Positions 38,508-46,279 of a stretch of 64,000 nucleotides of DNA are shown here, piece after piece (position 1 is the first letter of the stretch; the number at the start of each line of letters is the position of its first letter). The translations under genes and the position numbers were made by a program. Below the pieces are notes generated by a model. The model saw only the letters and a program-made list of their open reading frames with translations. It made no database searches and was not told the origin of the DNA. Origin of the DNA: Coriobacteriia bacterium (GTDB lineage: Bacteria > Actinomycetota > Coriobacteriia > Anaerosomatales > Anaerosomataceae). Location: NCBI GenBank assembly GCA_030651765.1, contig JAUSBY010000005.1:62001-126000 (forward strand), read 5' to 3'.

Positions 38508-38684
38508 CTACTCGGTGTCGATGATCTCTTTGCCATCGTAGTACCCGCACTCCGGGCAGACCCGGTGCGGGAGCTTCGGCTGGTGGCACTGCGAGCACAG
38601 CGAGCGGGACGGCGCCTCGACGTGATGCTGGGAACGGCGTGCATCGCGCACTGCGCGTGTCGTCTTCCGCTTGGGTACGGCCAT
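38508..38684 (-). CDS. rpmF: 50S ribosomal protein bL32, zinc form
   Basis: Ribosomal protein L32 of 58 residues starting AVPKRKTTRAVRDARRSQH. It carries two cysteine pairs (CSQC and CPEC), so it is the zinc-binding type. The start has AAGGGAG upstream. It has its own promoter and a strong terminator. Confidence 0.95.
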   Translation of the reverse strand: MAVPKRKTTRAVRDARRSQHHVEAPSRSLCSQCHQPKLPHRVCPECGYYDGKEIIDTE

Positions 38685-38765
38685 CGGTGGTACTCCCTTC
38701 ACGCGCCGCGAGCACGCGGCGATCTCATGCGACATGCGGCCGACCCTGGGCCGGCGCAAGGCGAC

Positions 38766-38796
38766 ATGATAGCACAGGACGCGGCCGACCGGGCAA
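38766..38796 (-). promoter_or_regulatory. Promoter of rpmF
   Basis: TTGCCC, 19-base spacer ending TGC, TATCAT on the minus strand. The TG one base before the -10 box makes an extended -10, which can compensate for the long spacer. A 7-bp hairpin (38704-38721) lies in the leader. Confidence 0.6.
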
Positions 38797-38807
38797 GGCG
38801 TGACGTG

Positions 38808-39344
38808 CTACCGAGGGTCCTCGGGTGGCAGCAGGTCCTTGAGCGCGGCGAACGGTGACGATGACAGATCCGGCCCGCACGAACAGTCTCCCTCGGAAAG
38901 ATCTTTCCCACAACTCACACAGATGCCGGCGCAGTCCTCGGCATGGACGGGCGCGAACGGCATGGCGAGCACTATGGCCGAGAGCACCGGCTCCATGATG
39001 TCGACAGAGCTCTCATCGATGAAGAGGAACTCCTGCTCTTCGGGCAGCTCGTGCTCGCGACCGTGGTGGATGTAGAAGCCGTCGACCTCAGATGAGACCG
39101 AGAGCGCGAACTCCTCGAGACAGCGGCTGCATACCGCCGTGACCTCGAGGTCGACTGTTCCGGCGAGCACGATGCCGGAGCCGGTGTTCGTGAGCGTGAC
39201 GGCCGCGTGCGCAGGGCCACGCGCAGGATACTTCTCGTAGCCCAGGACGATCGCGGGAACCTCGATGTCGGCGTCCACGGTGACCGTGGCGGCGAGATCG
39301 TCGAGGATGTCGCGTACGTCGACACGATACGACGTGGAAGACAT
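38808..39344 (-). CDS. yceD: YceD/DUF177 family protein
   Basis: A 178-residue protein with the DUF177 cysteine motif CSRCLEEF near residue 75 and a C-terminal cysteine cluster (CAGICVSCGKDLSEGDCSC) typical of the family. YceD homologues precede rpmF in most bacteria and have been linked to 23S rRNA accumulation. Here it follows the coiled-coil gene with one base between and precedes rpmF, which has its own promoter. Confidence 0.9.
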   Translation of the reverse strand: MSSTSYRVDVRDILDDLAATVTVDADIEVPAIVLGYEKYPARGPAHAAVTLTNTGSGIVLAGTVDLEVTAVCSRCLEEFALSVSSEVDGFYIHHGREHELPEEQEFLFIDESSVDIMEPVLSAIVLAMPFAPVHAEDCAGICVSCGKDLSEGDCSCGPDLSSSPFAALKDLLPPEDPR

Positions 39345-39345
39345 G

Positions 39346-39807
39346 CTACTGCCCGCGCTGGGCGACCTTGCCCTGAAGCCGATCGCGGCCGCGCTGGACG
39401 GCGGTGAGGAGCTTGCCGAGGTTGACCTCGAGGTTGGCCAGCATCTCGTCTGCGTAGTCCTCGGCCCCGAGGCGGATCTCCCTCTCGCGGGTCCGTGCGT
39501 CATCGAGGATCTCGGCGCGCTGCTGCTCGGCGAGCTTCACGATCTCCTGTTCGGCCGCCATGGCCTCGGCGCGCGACTTGGCGTCCTCAAGGATGCGGTT
39601 GGCCTCCTTCTCGGCCTCCTCGAGCATCTCCTGCCGCTCCTTGACGATCCAGCGAGCCTGCTTGAGCTCGTCGGGGAACTGGGACCGGATCTCGTCGATG
39701 AGTTCGTAGACCCGCTCGGGGTCGACCATCTTCGATGCGGTGAACGGCACGTTGCGACCGCTATCGATGAGTTCTTCGATACGGTCGATGAGCGCCAAGA
39801 TGTCCAT
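39346..39807 (-). CDS. Coiled-coil protein, possible SepIVA/DivIVA-like
   Basis: A 153-residue, highly charged protein with one long helix (residues about 45-130, rich in Glu, Arg and Ala). The N-terminus has the pattern DILALIDRIEELIDSG...DPERVYELIDEI, and there is no membrane segment. It resembles DivIVA-like or ATP-synthase-b-like coiled coils. Location between coaD and yceD recalls mycobacterial sepIVA, which is next to a yceD gene and is a septation factor. Function is inferred from position and composition only. The ATG at 39807 has AGGGAGG upstream. Confidence 0.75.
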   Translation of the reverse strand: MDILALIDRIEELIDSGRNVPFTASKMVDPERVYELIDEIRSQFPDELKQARWIVKERQEMLEEAEKEANRILEDAKSRAEAMAAEQEIVKLAEQQRAEILDDARTREREIRLGAEDYADEMLANLEVNLGKLLTAVQRGRDRLQGKVAQRGQ

Positions 39808-39818
39808 GCTCAACCTCC

Positions 39819-40322
39819 CTAGAGGGACTGGTGCGATCGCGAGGCAAGCGCCTCACATACTGCGTCTGGCACGAGCCCTTTCACCGACCCGCCGTGGCGG
39901 GCTATCTCCTTGACTGCCGACGAACTCAGATAAGCGTACTCGGGGATGGACATGATGAACATGGTCTCGACCGCTTTGTCGAGCCGGTAGTTCAACTGCG
40001 CCATCTGGAACTCCCGCTCGAAGTCCGTCACTGCACGAAGGCCCTTGATGATGACCGTCGCGTCCATCTCCTGCGCGAATTCTACCAGCAGTTTATCAAA
40101 GGGGCGCACTTGAACGTTATCGAGTGCCGCGACGGAGTCTTCGATGAACGTGACGCGCTCCGCGACGGTGAACAGCGGGCCGCCGCCTTTGTCGGGACTG
40201 AGTGCGACCGCGACGACCACCTCGTCGAAGATCGCCGAGGCACGCTCGATCACGTCGAGGTGTCCGTTGGTGACCGGATCGTAGGTTCCCGGGCATATCG
40301 CACGCTTCACGTTCCCGCTCAC
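39819..40322 (-). CDS. coaD: Phosphopantetheine adenylyltransferase CoaD
   Basis: Fourth step of coenzyme A synthesis. The 167 residues have the nucleotidyltransferase motif PGTYDPVTNGHLDVIERA, ATVIIKGLRAVTDFEREFQMAQ, and the ending YLSSSAVKEIARHGG. The GTG start overlaps the rsmD stop by four bases, the usual rsmD-coaD pair. Confidence 0.96.
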   Translation of the reverse strand: MSGNVKRAICPGTYDPVTNGHLDVIERASAIFDEVVVAVALSPDKGGGPLFTVAERVTFIEDSVAALDNVQVRPFDKLLVEFAQEMDATVIIKGLRAVTDFEREFQMAQLNYRLDKAVETMFIMSIPEYAYLSSSAVKEIARHGGSVKGLVPDAVCEALASRSHQSL

Positions 40323-40879
40323 CCCCCGTAGATGCCGTAGGTCACTTCAGTATCCCCGTACCGCCTGACGCCCTCCTCCGAGAAGCCGGAGGGCCACGAC
40401 GGCTGCGTCTTGGTGGCATGCTCGTAGACCATCAGCGCGCCAGATGAGAGAGCGCCGCCAGCCGCCAGCGCTTCCAGTACCTGGCTGAACTCGGCCGCGT
40501 CTATCCTATAGGGAGGGTCGGCAAAGAGCAACGAAACGGGTGCTGCACGCAGGCGGGAAGCGTCAAACCGTTCAACGCGCGTCACCTGCACGGTGGCGTC
40601 GTGGGCGCCCAGAGCCGCGATGTTCGCCCGGATGGTATCTGCGGCGCGTCGGTCGCTTTCGACGAACGTCACGTGGGCGGCCCCACGTGAGAGCGCTTCG
40701 ATGCCGAGTGCGCCGCTTCCGGCATACAGGTCGAGGACGTGCACACCATCGAGCGAGCCGAGTCGCGTGATGACCGAGGAGAAGACCGCCTCACGCACGC
40801 GATCGGCGGTCGGACGCGTCTCGCTTCCGGCTGGCGCGGTGATCCGCCTCCCGCGCCACTTTCCTGCTATGACCCTCAT
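40319..40879 (-). CDS. rsmD: 16S rRNA (guanine-966-N2) methyltransferase RsmD
   Basis: SAM-dependent methyltransferase of 186 residues. It begins MRVIAGKWRGRRI and contains LDLYAGSGALGIEALSRGA and the catalytic LLFADPPY. The start overlaps the recG stop by four bases. Confidence 0.95.
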   Translation of the reverse strand: MRVIAGKWRGRRITAPAGSETRPTADRVREAVFSSVITRLGSLDGVHVLDLYAGSGALGIEALSRGAAHVTFVESDRRAADTIRANIAALGAHDATVQVTRVERFDASRLRAAPVSLLFADPPYRIDAAEFSQVLEALAAGGALSSGALMVYEHATKTQPSWPSGFSEEGVRRYGDTEVTYGIYGG

Positions 40880-42990
40880 CCGGCGCTCACCCGCCTCCAC
40901 GCATCGCCGAGCAGACGGGCGATGTATCCGGCGAGCGGACGATGCTCGGGACGATCGAGCGTGGGGTCTTCGGCAATGATGCTCCGGGCTTCGGTGCGGG
41001 CGAGGTCGAGCAGTTCATGGTCGCGCGCGGCCGATGCCAGCCTGAGCGCGGGCAGTCCGCTCTGGCGCTGGCCGAGCACGTCGCCCTCCCCTCTCAGGCG
41101 AAGATCGTACTCGGCGAGCTCGAACCCGTCGTTGGTCGACGCGATCGCCTCCATGCGCGCTCGGCCGTCGGCGGTCTTAGGATCGGCGAACAGCAGCACC
41201 TGTCCGGCCTTCTCGCCGCGCCCGACGCGACCACGAAGCTGATGGAGTTGGGCGAGCCCGAACCGCTCGGCGTCCTCGACGATCATCACGGTCGCCTCTG
41301 GCACGTCGACACCGACCTCGATGACAGTCGTGGCGACGAGAACGTCGGTTTCGCCAGCACGGAACCGCTCCATGGCCGCTCGCTTCTCTGCGGGGGGCAT
41401 GGCGCCGGTCAAGAGTCCCACCTTGAGGTCGGGGAAGACCGAACGCTGGAGCCTGCGCGCTTCGGTCGTGGCTGCGCGGGCCTGCGTGGCGTCGCTCTCG
41501 TCTATCAGCGCGCATACGACGTATGCGCGATCACCCGCCGCGACCGCTGTGCGCACGGCTGCGTACGCCTCGGCGCGGCCGGACGTGGGCACGACACGGG
41601 TTGTGACGTGGTCGGCGGGACGGTCACCGGGGCGCTGGCGCACGTACGTCGTCTCGAGATCGCCGTAGGCTGTGAGCGCCAGACTGCGCGGGATCGGGGT
41701 CGCCGTCATGACGAGCAGGTCGAGGCCCTCGCCCTTGTCCCGCAGGGCAAGGCGCTGGTCGACGCCAAAACGGTGCTGCTCGTCGACGATGGCGAGCGTG
41801 AGGTGCCGGTATGCGACGTCTGGCTGGATGAGGGCATGCGTGCCGAACGCGACCGTGAGCGATCCGTCGGCAAGTCCGCCGAGGACACGGGTGCGCTCCG
41901 CGGCAGGGGTCGAACCGGTGAGCAGCGCCCACGTGATCCCGGCAGCATCGAGCAGCGGGCCGACCGCGCGTGCGTACTGGGTGGCGAGCACCTCGGTCGG
42001 GGCCATCATCGCGGCCTGAGTGCCGGAGTCGGCGCATGCGGCGAGCGCGTGTGCGGCGACGACGGTCTTACCGGTGCCGACGTCGCCGAGGAGCATACGG
42101 TTCATCGGATGCGTGCCAGCCATGTCGGCCAGGATGGTCACGACCGCCTCGGCCTGATCGGTCGTGAGTGCGAACGACAGCGCGGCGACCAGCTTCTCAA
42201 CGCGCGGCCCGTCGACGGTGTGTTCGTGACCGGGGTGGGCGTCCACGAGTTGGTGGCGTCTGAGGGACATGGCGAGCTGGACCGTGAACAGCTCGTCGAA
42301 GATAAGTCGCCGCCGCGCCTCGGCAAGCTCAGACGCCGAGTCGGGGAAGTGGATCGACCGGAGCGCGGTCGCGAGGGGCACGAGGCCGTGTGCGGCTCTT
42401 AGACGCGCCGGCAGCGGGTCGGGAACGTCGGCCGCGATGACGAGCGCCTCAGTGACGAGCCGCCGGAGCCAGTTGGTGGTGAGCCCTTCGGTCGTTCGGT
42501 GCACCGGGAGGATCCGGGCTATCTCCGGGCCGGAATCCGCGTCGGGGAGGCGTTCTACGAACGGGTTCCGCATCTGCTTGAGCCCGTAGTCGAGCGTCAC
42601 GGTACCGGCGAACGCGACGCGCTCCCCCACCCGGAACGAGCGTGCGACGTGAGGCTGATTGAACCAGACGCCGATGAGCGCACCCGTGCCGTCGACGATA
42701 GCGACCTCGGTGATCGCGAGCTTCTGACGTGGACGTTTGACGTTGATCTCGTGTACGCGTCCGACCACCGTCGCCTCGGCTCCCGCCAGAACCGTGCGCA
42801 GGTCCGCGGTGGTCGTGAGATCGAGGTATCGGAACGGGTAGTGCGAGACCAGTTCGCCCACGGTGTGCACGTCGAGCCGTGCGAGCGCTTCGACCCGACG
42901 AGCATCGACGAATCGGACCGCGGAGACGGGGTCGGTCCAGCGATGGAGGGCGGCGATACGTGCCGCCGGCGCGGCGAGTGCACCGCTCAT
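40876..42990 (-). CDS. recG: ATP-dependent DNA helicase RecG
   Basis: Remodels stalled replication forks and Holliday junctions. The 704 residues have the OB-fold wedge domain (about 60-160), then helicase motifs: LLGDVGTGKTVVAA, TEVLATQYAR, AIVDEQHRFGVDQR, VMTATPIPRSLALTAYGDLE, ATTVIEVGVDVPEATVM, and QLRGRVGRGEKAG. The start is 9 bases after the degV stop. Confidence 0.96.
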   Translation of the reverse strand: MSGALAAPAARIAALHRWTDPVSAVRFVDARRVEALARLDVHTVGELVSHYPFRYLDLTTTADLRTVLAGAEATVVGRVHEINVKRPRQKLAITEVAIVDGTGALIGVWFNQPHVARSFRVGERVAFAGTVTLDYGLKQMRNPFVERLPDADSGPEIARILPVHRTTEGLTTNWLRRLVTEALVIAADVPDPLPARLRAAHGLVPLATALRSIHFPDSASELAEARRRLIFDELFTVQLAMSLRRHQLVDAHPGHEHTVDGPRVEKLVAALSFALTTDQAEAVVTILADMAGTHPMNRMLLGDVGTGKTVVAAHALAACADSGTQAAMMAPTEVLATQYARAVGPLLDAAGITWALLTGSTPAAERTRVLGGLADGSLTVAFGTHALIQPDVAYRHLTLAIVDEQHRFGVDQRLALRDKGEGLDLLVMTATPIPRSLALTAYGDLETTYVRQRPGDRPADHVTTRVVPTSGRAEAYAAVRTAVAAGDRAYVVCALIDESDATQARAATTEARRLQRSVFPDLKVGLLTGAMPPAEKRAAMERFRAGETDVLVATTVIEVGVDVPEATVMIVEDAERFGLAQLHQLRGRVGRGEKAGQVLLFADPKTADGRARMEAIASTNDGFELAEYDLRLRGEGDVLGQRQSGLPALRLASAARDHELLDLARTEARSIIAEDPTLDRPEHRPLAGYIARLLGDAWRRVSAG

Positions 42991-42999
42991 CGGCAGGCC

Positions 43000-43851
43000 C
43001 TACGGCAACCGATAGAAGGCTGCCCCGATGGCCCGTGGGCCGGCGTACGTCCCGATGACCGCGCCGACACCGACGGTATGAAGCAGCTCGTAGCGCGCGC
43101 CCGCCGCGTCGAGGGCGGCGCGCAGTTCGTCTACCAGGTCCGGAGCCTGGGCGTGAAGCAGCCCGAGCTTGACGGGGCCATCTGCCGAGGCTTCGGTCAC
43201 CTGGGCGGCGATCTCGGCGATTGCCTTCTTCATGCCCTTCGCCTTCTTGAACGGCTCGATGATGCCGTCGCTGTTGAAAGTGAGGACCGGCTTGATATTG
43301 AGGAGCGATGCTGCGAGCCCCTGGGCCTTGCCGGCCCGACCGCCCTTGACCAGATAGTCGAGCGTGTCCAGGGCGAAGAGGATCCGGACGTTGTCGGCCG
43401 CTGCCTGGGCGGCAGCCTCGACGCCGTCAAGGTCCGCGCCGGCCTCGCGCGCTACGTGTGCCGCATCGACGACGAGTGCGGTGGCTGCCGAGACGACGTG
43501 CGTGTCGATGATCCGTACGGGGACGGGCGACTCGTTGGCGGCCATGATCGCCGACTCGATGGTGCCCGAGAGGGCCGAGGTCAGGTGTACGGAGACGATA
43601 CCGGTACACCCCTCGTCGGCGAGTCTCCCGTAGACCGCGCCGAAGTCGGCCGGGGAAGGCTGCGATGTCTTGGGGAGCGTGTCGGCGGCGGCGAGCTTCT
43701 CGTAAAACGCCGCCGGCGTGAGTTCAGTCCAATCGAGGAAGGACTCCGTGCCGAAGGTGACCTTCAGCGAGACCATTACGATGTCGTGATCGGCAAGCCA
43801 CTCCGGCCCCAGGTCGCACGTACTGTCGCAGACGATGCCGATCTTAGTCAT
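43000..43851 (-). CDS. DegV family fatty-acid-binding protein (FakB-like)
   Basis: A 283-residue DegV protein. It starts KIGIVCDSTCDLG and has TSQPSPADF, the HLTSALSGT motif that contacts a bound fatty acid carboxylate, and LDYLVKGGRAGKAQGL. In Firmicutes FakB proteins of this family present fatty acids to the kinase FakA. FakA is encoded immediately upstream (fakA ends at 43862), which supports that role. The start has GGAGCC upstream. Confidence 0.92.
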   Translation of the reverse strand: MTKIGIVCDSTCDLGPEWLADHDIVMVSLKVTFGTESFLDWTELTPAAFYEKLAAADTLPKTSQPSPADFGAVYGRLADEGCTGIVSVHLTSALSGTIESAIMAANESPVPVRIIDTHVVSAATALVVDAAHVAREAGADLDGVEAAAQAAADNVRILFALDTLDYLVKGGRAGKAQGLAASLLNIKPVLTFNSDGIIEPFKKAKGMKKAIAEIAAQVTEASADGPVKLGLLHAQAPDLVDELRAALDAAGARYELLHTVGVGAVIGTYAGPRAIGAAFYRLP

Positions 43852-43861
43852 GTGAGGCTCC

Positions 43862-45469
43862 CTATTCGACAGAGACGATGATCGGGTACAGCGGCTGGCC
43901 GCCGCGATGTGCTTCGACCTCGGCTTCTGGGTGGGCCTCCGCCAGGCGAGTCTCGAGTGCTGACATCGCCTCGTCGTCGAGGTCCTCCCCACCGAGTAAG
44001 GTGATGGTCTCGCCGTCACCGATGATGTGCTCGACTACCCTGAGCGTGACGTCGGCGACATCGGAGCCGGTGACCTCGATCTCGTGATCCACGATGCCGA
44101 TGACATCCCCAGCTTTGATCGGGCCTACCTTACCGCTGGCGTCCTTGACTGCGACGGTCACCTCAGCCGTACGCACCTCGCCTGCAGCAGCGGTCATCTC
44201 CGCGATGATCGCGTCGAGGTCGTCCGAGCCGTCGTAGGCGAGCAGCGCGGCAAAGGCCTGCGGAATGGCGGTCGTCGGGACGACGGCGACCGGGCGATCG
44301 GCGACTCCGGTGACCTGCTGCGCCGCAAGGATGATGTTCCTGTTGTTGGGGAGAAGCACGATCTTCTCGGCGTTGATACTCTGCGCGGCCTCAAGGAGCT
44401 CGGCCGTAGATGGATTCATGGTCTGCCCGCCGCTGACGACCACATCGGCGCCGAGGCTTAAGAGGATGTCCTTAAGACCCTGGCCTGCGGCGACCGCGAC
44501 GAAACCGACCGGCTTGGTCGGCTCGGCGTCCCGTTTGATCCCGGCGGTGCGCTCGGCGGTCTGGCGGCGCATGTTGTTGATGTGGACGTCGGAGACCTCA
44601 CCGAGACCGGTCGCCCATGTCAGTACGGTACCCGGCGTGTCGGTGTGGACGTGGATCTTGTACGTCTCGGCATCGCCGACGACGAGTTCGGAGCCGCCGA
44701 TTTCGGCGACGTACTCTTCAAGGACCGAGATGTCGGCCTGGGCGCCGTGGAGGAGTAACTCCGTGCAGTAGAGGTACTCGTCGTCGGCCCAGTCGTCGAC
44801 CGGTTGGACCAGGAGAGGACCCGAAGTGAACGTGACGTCATGATCGCGAACTTCGTGGCCCTCGAGGGCGGCGACGAAGCCTTCGGCAAGGATCGCGAGG
44901 CCGAAGCCTCCTGCATCCACCACGCCGTTCTCCTTCAGGACGGGGAGCAGGTCCGGCCCCCTGCGGACGGACTCGAACGCGGCTTCGACGACCGCCTCGA
45001 GAAACTCGTCGAGCTTGAGTCCGGCCTTCACGCCGGCACCCGCTGCGGCCGCCGAGTCCTTCAGGACGGTAAGCATCGTCCCTTCGACCGGTTTGCGCAC
45101 GGCCTGGAACGCGACGGTCGTGCTGCGGTCGAGGGCGGATGCGATCACCTGCGGAGTGAGTTCGGTTGACTGCCCTGCTACCTCGCACAGCCCGCGAAGC
45201 ATCTGGCTCAGGATGACGCCGGAGTTGCCGCGGGCGCCCATGAGCGAGCCGTGCGTTATCGCCGTTGCGATCTCGGCGACAGAGGCCGACGACGGAAGCC
45301 TGTCCAGGTCTGTCTGGACCGCCTCAAGCGTGAGGGACATGTTGGTCCCCGTGTCTCCGTCCGGTACGGGGAACACGTTGAGTCGGTTGACCTCGTCGAC
45401 GCGGTCCGCGAGCGCTCGAGCGGCAGCGGCGAACAGTTCCACGGCCGCGGGCCGCGAGTGGGCACTCAT
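43862..45469 (-). CDS. fakA: Fatty acid kinase FakA-like (DAK2 domain protein, YloV family)
   Basis: A 535-residue protein. The N-terminal DAK2/DhaL nucleotide-binding domain has FPVPDGDTGTNMSLT, HGSLMGARGNSGVI and KENGVVDAGGFGLA. The middle domain has KIHVHTDTPG, and the C-terminal DegV-like domain ends GGQPLYPIIVSVE. It phosphorylates exogenous fatty acids bound to FakB for use by PlsY/PlsX. Its start overlaps the asp23 gene by four bases. Order asp23-fakA matches yloU-yloV in Bacillus. Confidence 0.93.
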   Translation of the reverse strand: MSAHSRPAAVELFAAAARALADRVDEVNRLNVFPVPDGDTGTNMSLTLEAVQTDLDRLPSSASVAEIATAITHGSLMGARGNSGVILSQMLRGLCEVAGQSTELTPQVIASALDRSTTVAFQAVRKPVEGTMLTVLKDSAAAAGAGVKAGLKLDEFLEAVVEAAFESVRRGPDLLPVLKENGVVDAGGFGLAILAEGFVAALEGHEVRDHDVTFTSGPLLVQPVDDWADDEYLYCTELLLHGAQADISVLEEYVAEIGGSELVVGDAETYKIHVHTDTPGTVLTWATGLGEVSDVHINNMRRQTAERTAGIKRDAEPTKPVGFVAVAAGQGLKDILLSLGADVVVSGGQTMNPSTAELLEAAQSINAEKIVLLPNNRNIILAAQQVTGVADRPVAVVPTTAIPQAFAALLAYDGSDDLDAIIAEMTAAAGEVRTAEVTVAVKDASGKVGPIKAGDVIGIVDHEIEVTGSDVADVTLRVVEHIIGDGETITLLGGEDLDDEAMSALETRLAEAHPEAEVEAHRGGQPLYPIIVSVE

Positions 45470-45831
45470 GCGCGCTCCGGGTGCTTGCGCACCTTGATCC
45501 CCTGTACATGGACGTTGACCTCGGTGACGACAACGTCGGCGTCATGGGTCAGCGCGTAGCGCACCCGGTCGGAGAGGTTGCGCGAGACCTGGGTCAGGTT
45601 GGTCCCATGCTCGATGATGACGTAGAGGTCCACGAGCACGCTGCGTTCGTCGGTGTTGGCGATGACGACGCCCTTGCGCAGCTTGTCGCGCGACAGCAGT
45701 TGGGCCACACCGTCCCTGAGCGACGGGCTGGCCATGCCGACGACTCCATAACACTCGAGCGCTACATAACCTGCGATGTCCTGGAGGACGTCGTTGGCGA
45801 TCGTAACGGTACCCGGGGGCTCCACAGCCAT
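45466..45831 (-). CDS. Asp23/Gls24 family protein (YloU-like)
   Basis: A 121-residue protein with the Asp23 fold: GTVTIANDVLQDIAGYVALECYGVVGMA, then VIANTDERSVLVDLYVIIEHGTNL and VNVHVQGI. Members are linked to envelope stress and alkaline shock. The start has GAAGGAGGG upstream. It begins the run that continues through fakA, degV, recG, rsmD and coaD. Confidence 0.93.
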   Translation of the reverse strand: MAVEPPGTVTIANDVLQDIAGYVALECYGVVGMASPSLRDGVAQLLSRDKLRKGVVIANTDERSVLVDLYVIIEHGTNLTQVSRNLSDRVRYALTHDADVVVTEVNVHVQGIKVRKHPERA

Positions 45832-45887
45832 TGAGGTCCCTCCTTCGCGATGATGAGCGGCTGCATACACGAGTGCAGCGTGAGGGT

Positions 45888-45893
45888 AGTATA
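45888..45893 (-). promoter_or_regulatory. -10 box of the asp23-fakA-degV-recG run
   Basis: TATACT on the minus strand about 57 bases before the asp23 ATG. No good -35 hexamer is seen at normal spacing. It is divergent from the rpmB promoter. Confidence 0.5.
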
Positions 45894-45971
45894 GCGGAAC
45901 ACGCAGACGTCGTGCCGGCGCTTGGTCCGAGTAACGCAAGGTCAGCACGGCAACACGCGTTCCGTGGTGGG

Positions 45972-46001
45972 TTTACCCTCATGCGCGGCCTGTGCTAACA
46001 T
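45972..46001 (+). promoter_or_regulatory. Promoter of rpmB
   Basis: TTTACC, an 18-base spacer ending TGC, TAACAT; a TG-extended -10. It leaves a leader of about 60 bases before rpmB. Confidence 0.65.
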
Positions 46002-46069
46002 CGGTGCGCTTTTGCGGACATCGGCGGCGGCGTCGCCGCCTCGAACGACCAAAGGACGGATGACTCCAT

Positions 46070-46258
46070 ATGTCCAAGGTGTGCAGCGTGTGCGGGAAGC
46101 ACCCCAGCGCGGGTCGCAACGTGAGTCACTCTCACCGGGTGACCAACCGGATGATCTATCCGAACGTGCAGAAGGTGTCGGTCGTTGTTGACGGCACGGT
46201 CAAGAAGATGAACGTCTGTACCAAGTGCATGAAGGCGGGCAAGGTCACCCGGGGCTAG
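46070..46258 (+). CDS. rpmB: 50S ribosomal protein bL28, zinc form
   Basis: Ribosomal protein L28 of 62 residues: [30 protein letters not shown], and a second cysteine pair [10 protein letters not shown]. The four cysteines indicate the zinc-binding form. It is a plus-strand single gene inside a minus-strand region. It is divergent from asp23 as in Bacillus, and convergent with the HD-GYP gene 21 bases away. A GC-rich dyad around its stop (46248-46265) may help end transcription. Confidence 0.96.
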   Translation: MSKVCSVCGKHPSAGRNVSHSHRVTNRMIYPNVQKVSVVVDGTVKKMNVCTKCMKAGKVTRG

Positions 46259-46279
46259 CTCCGGGCGGTCGCCGTCACG

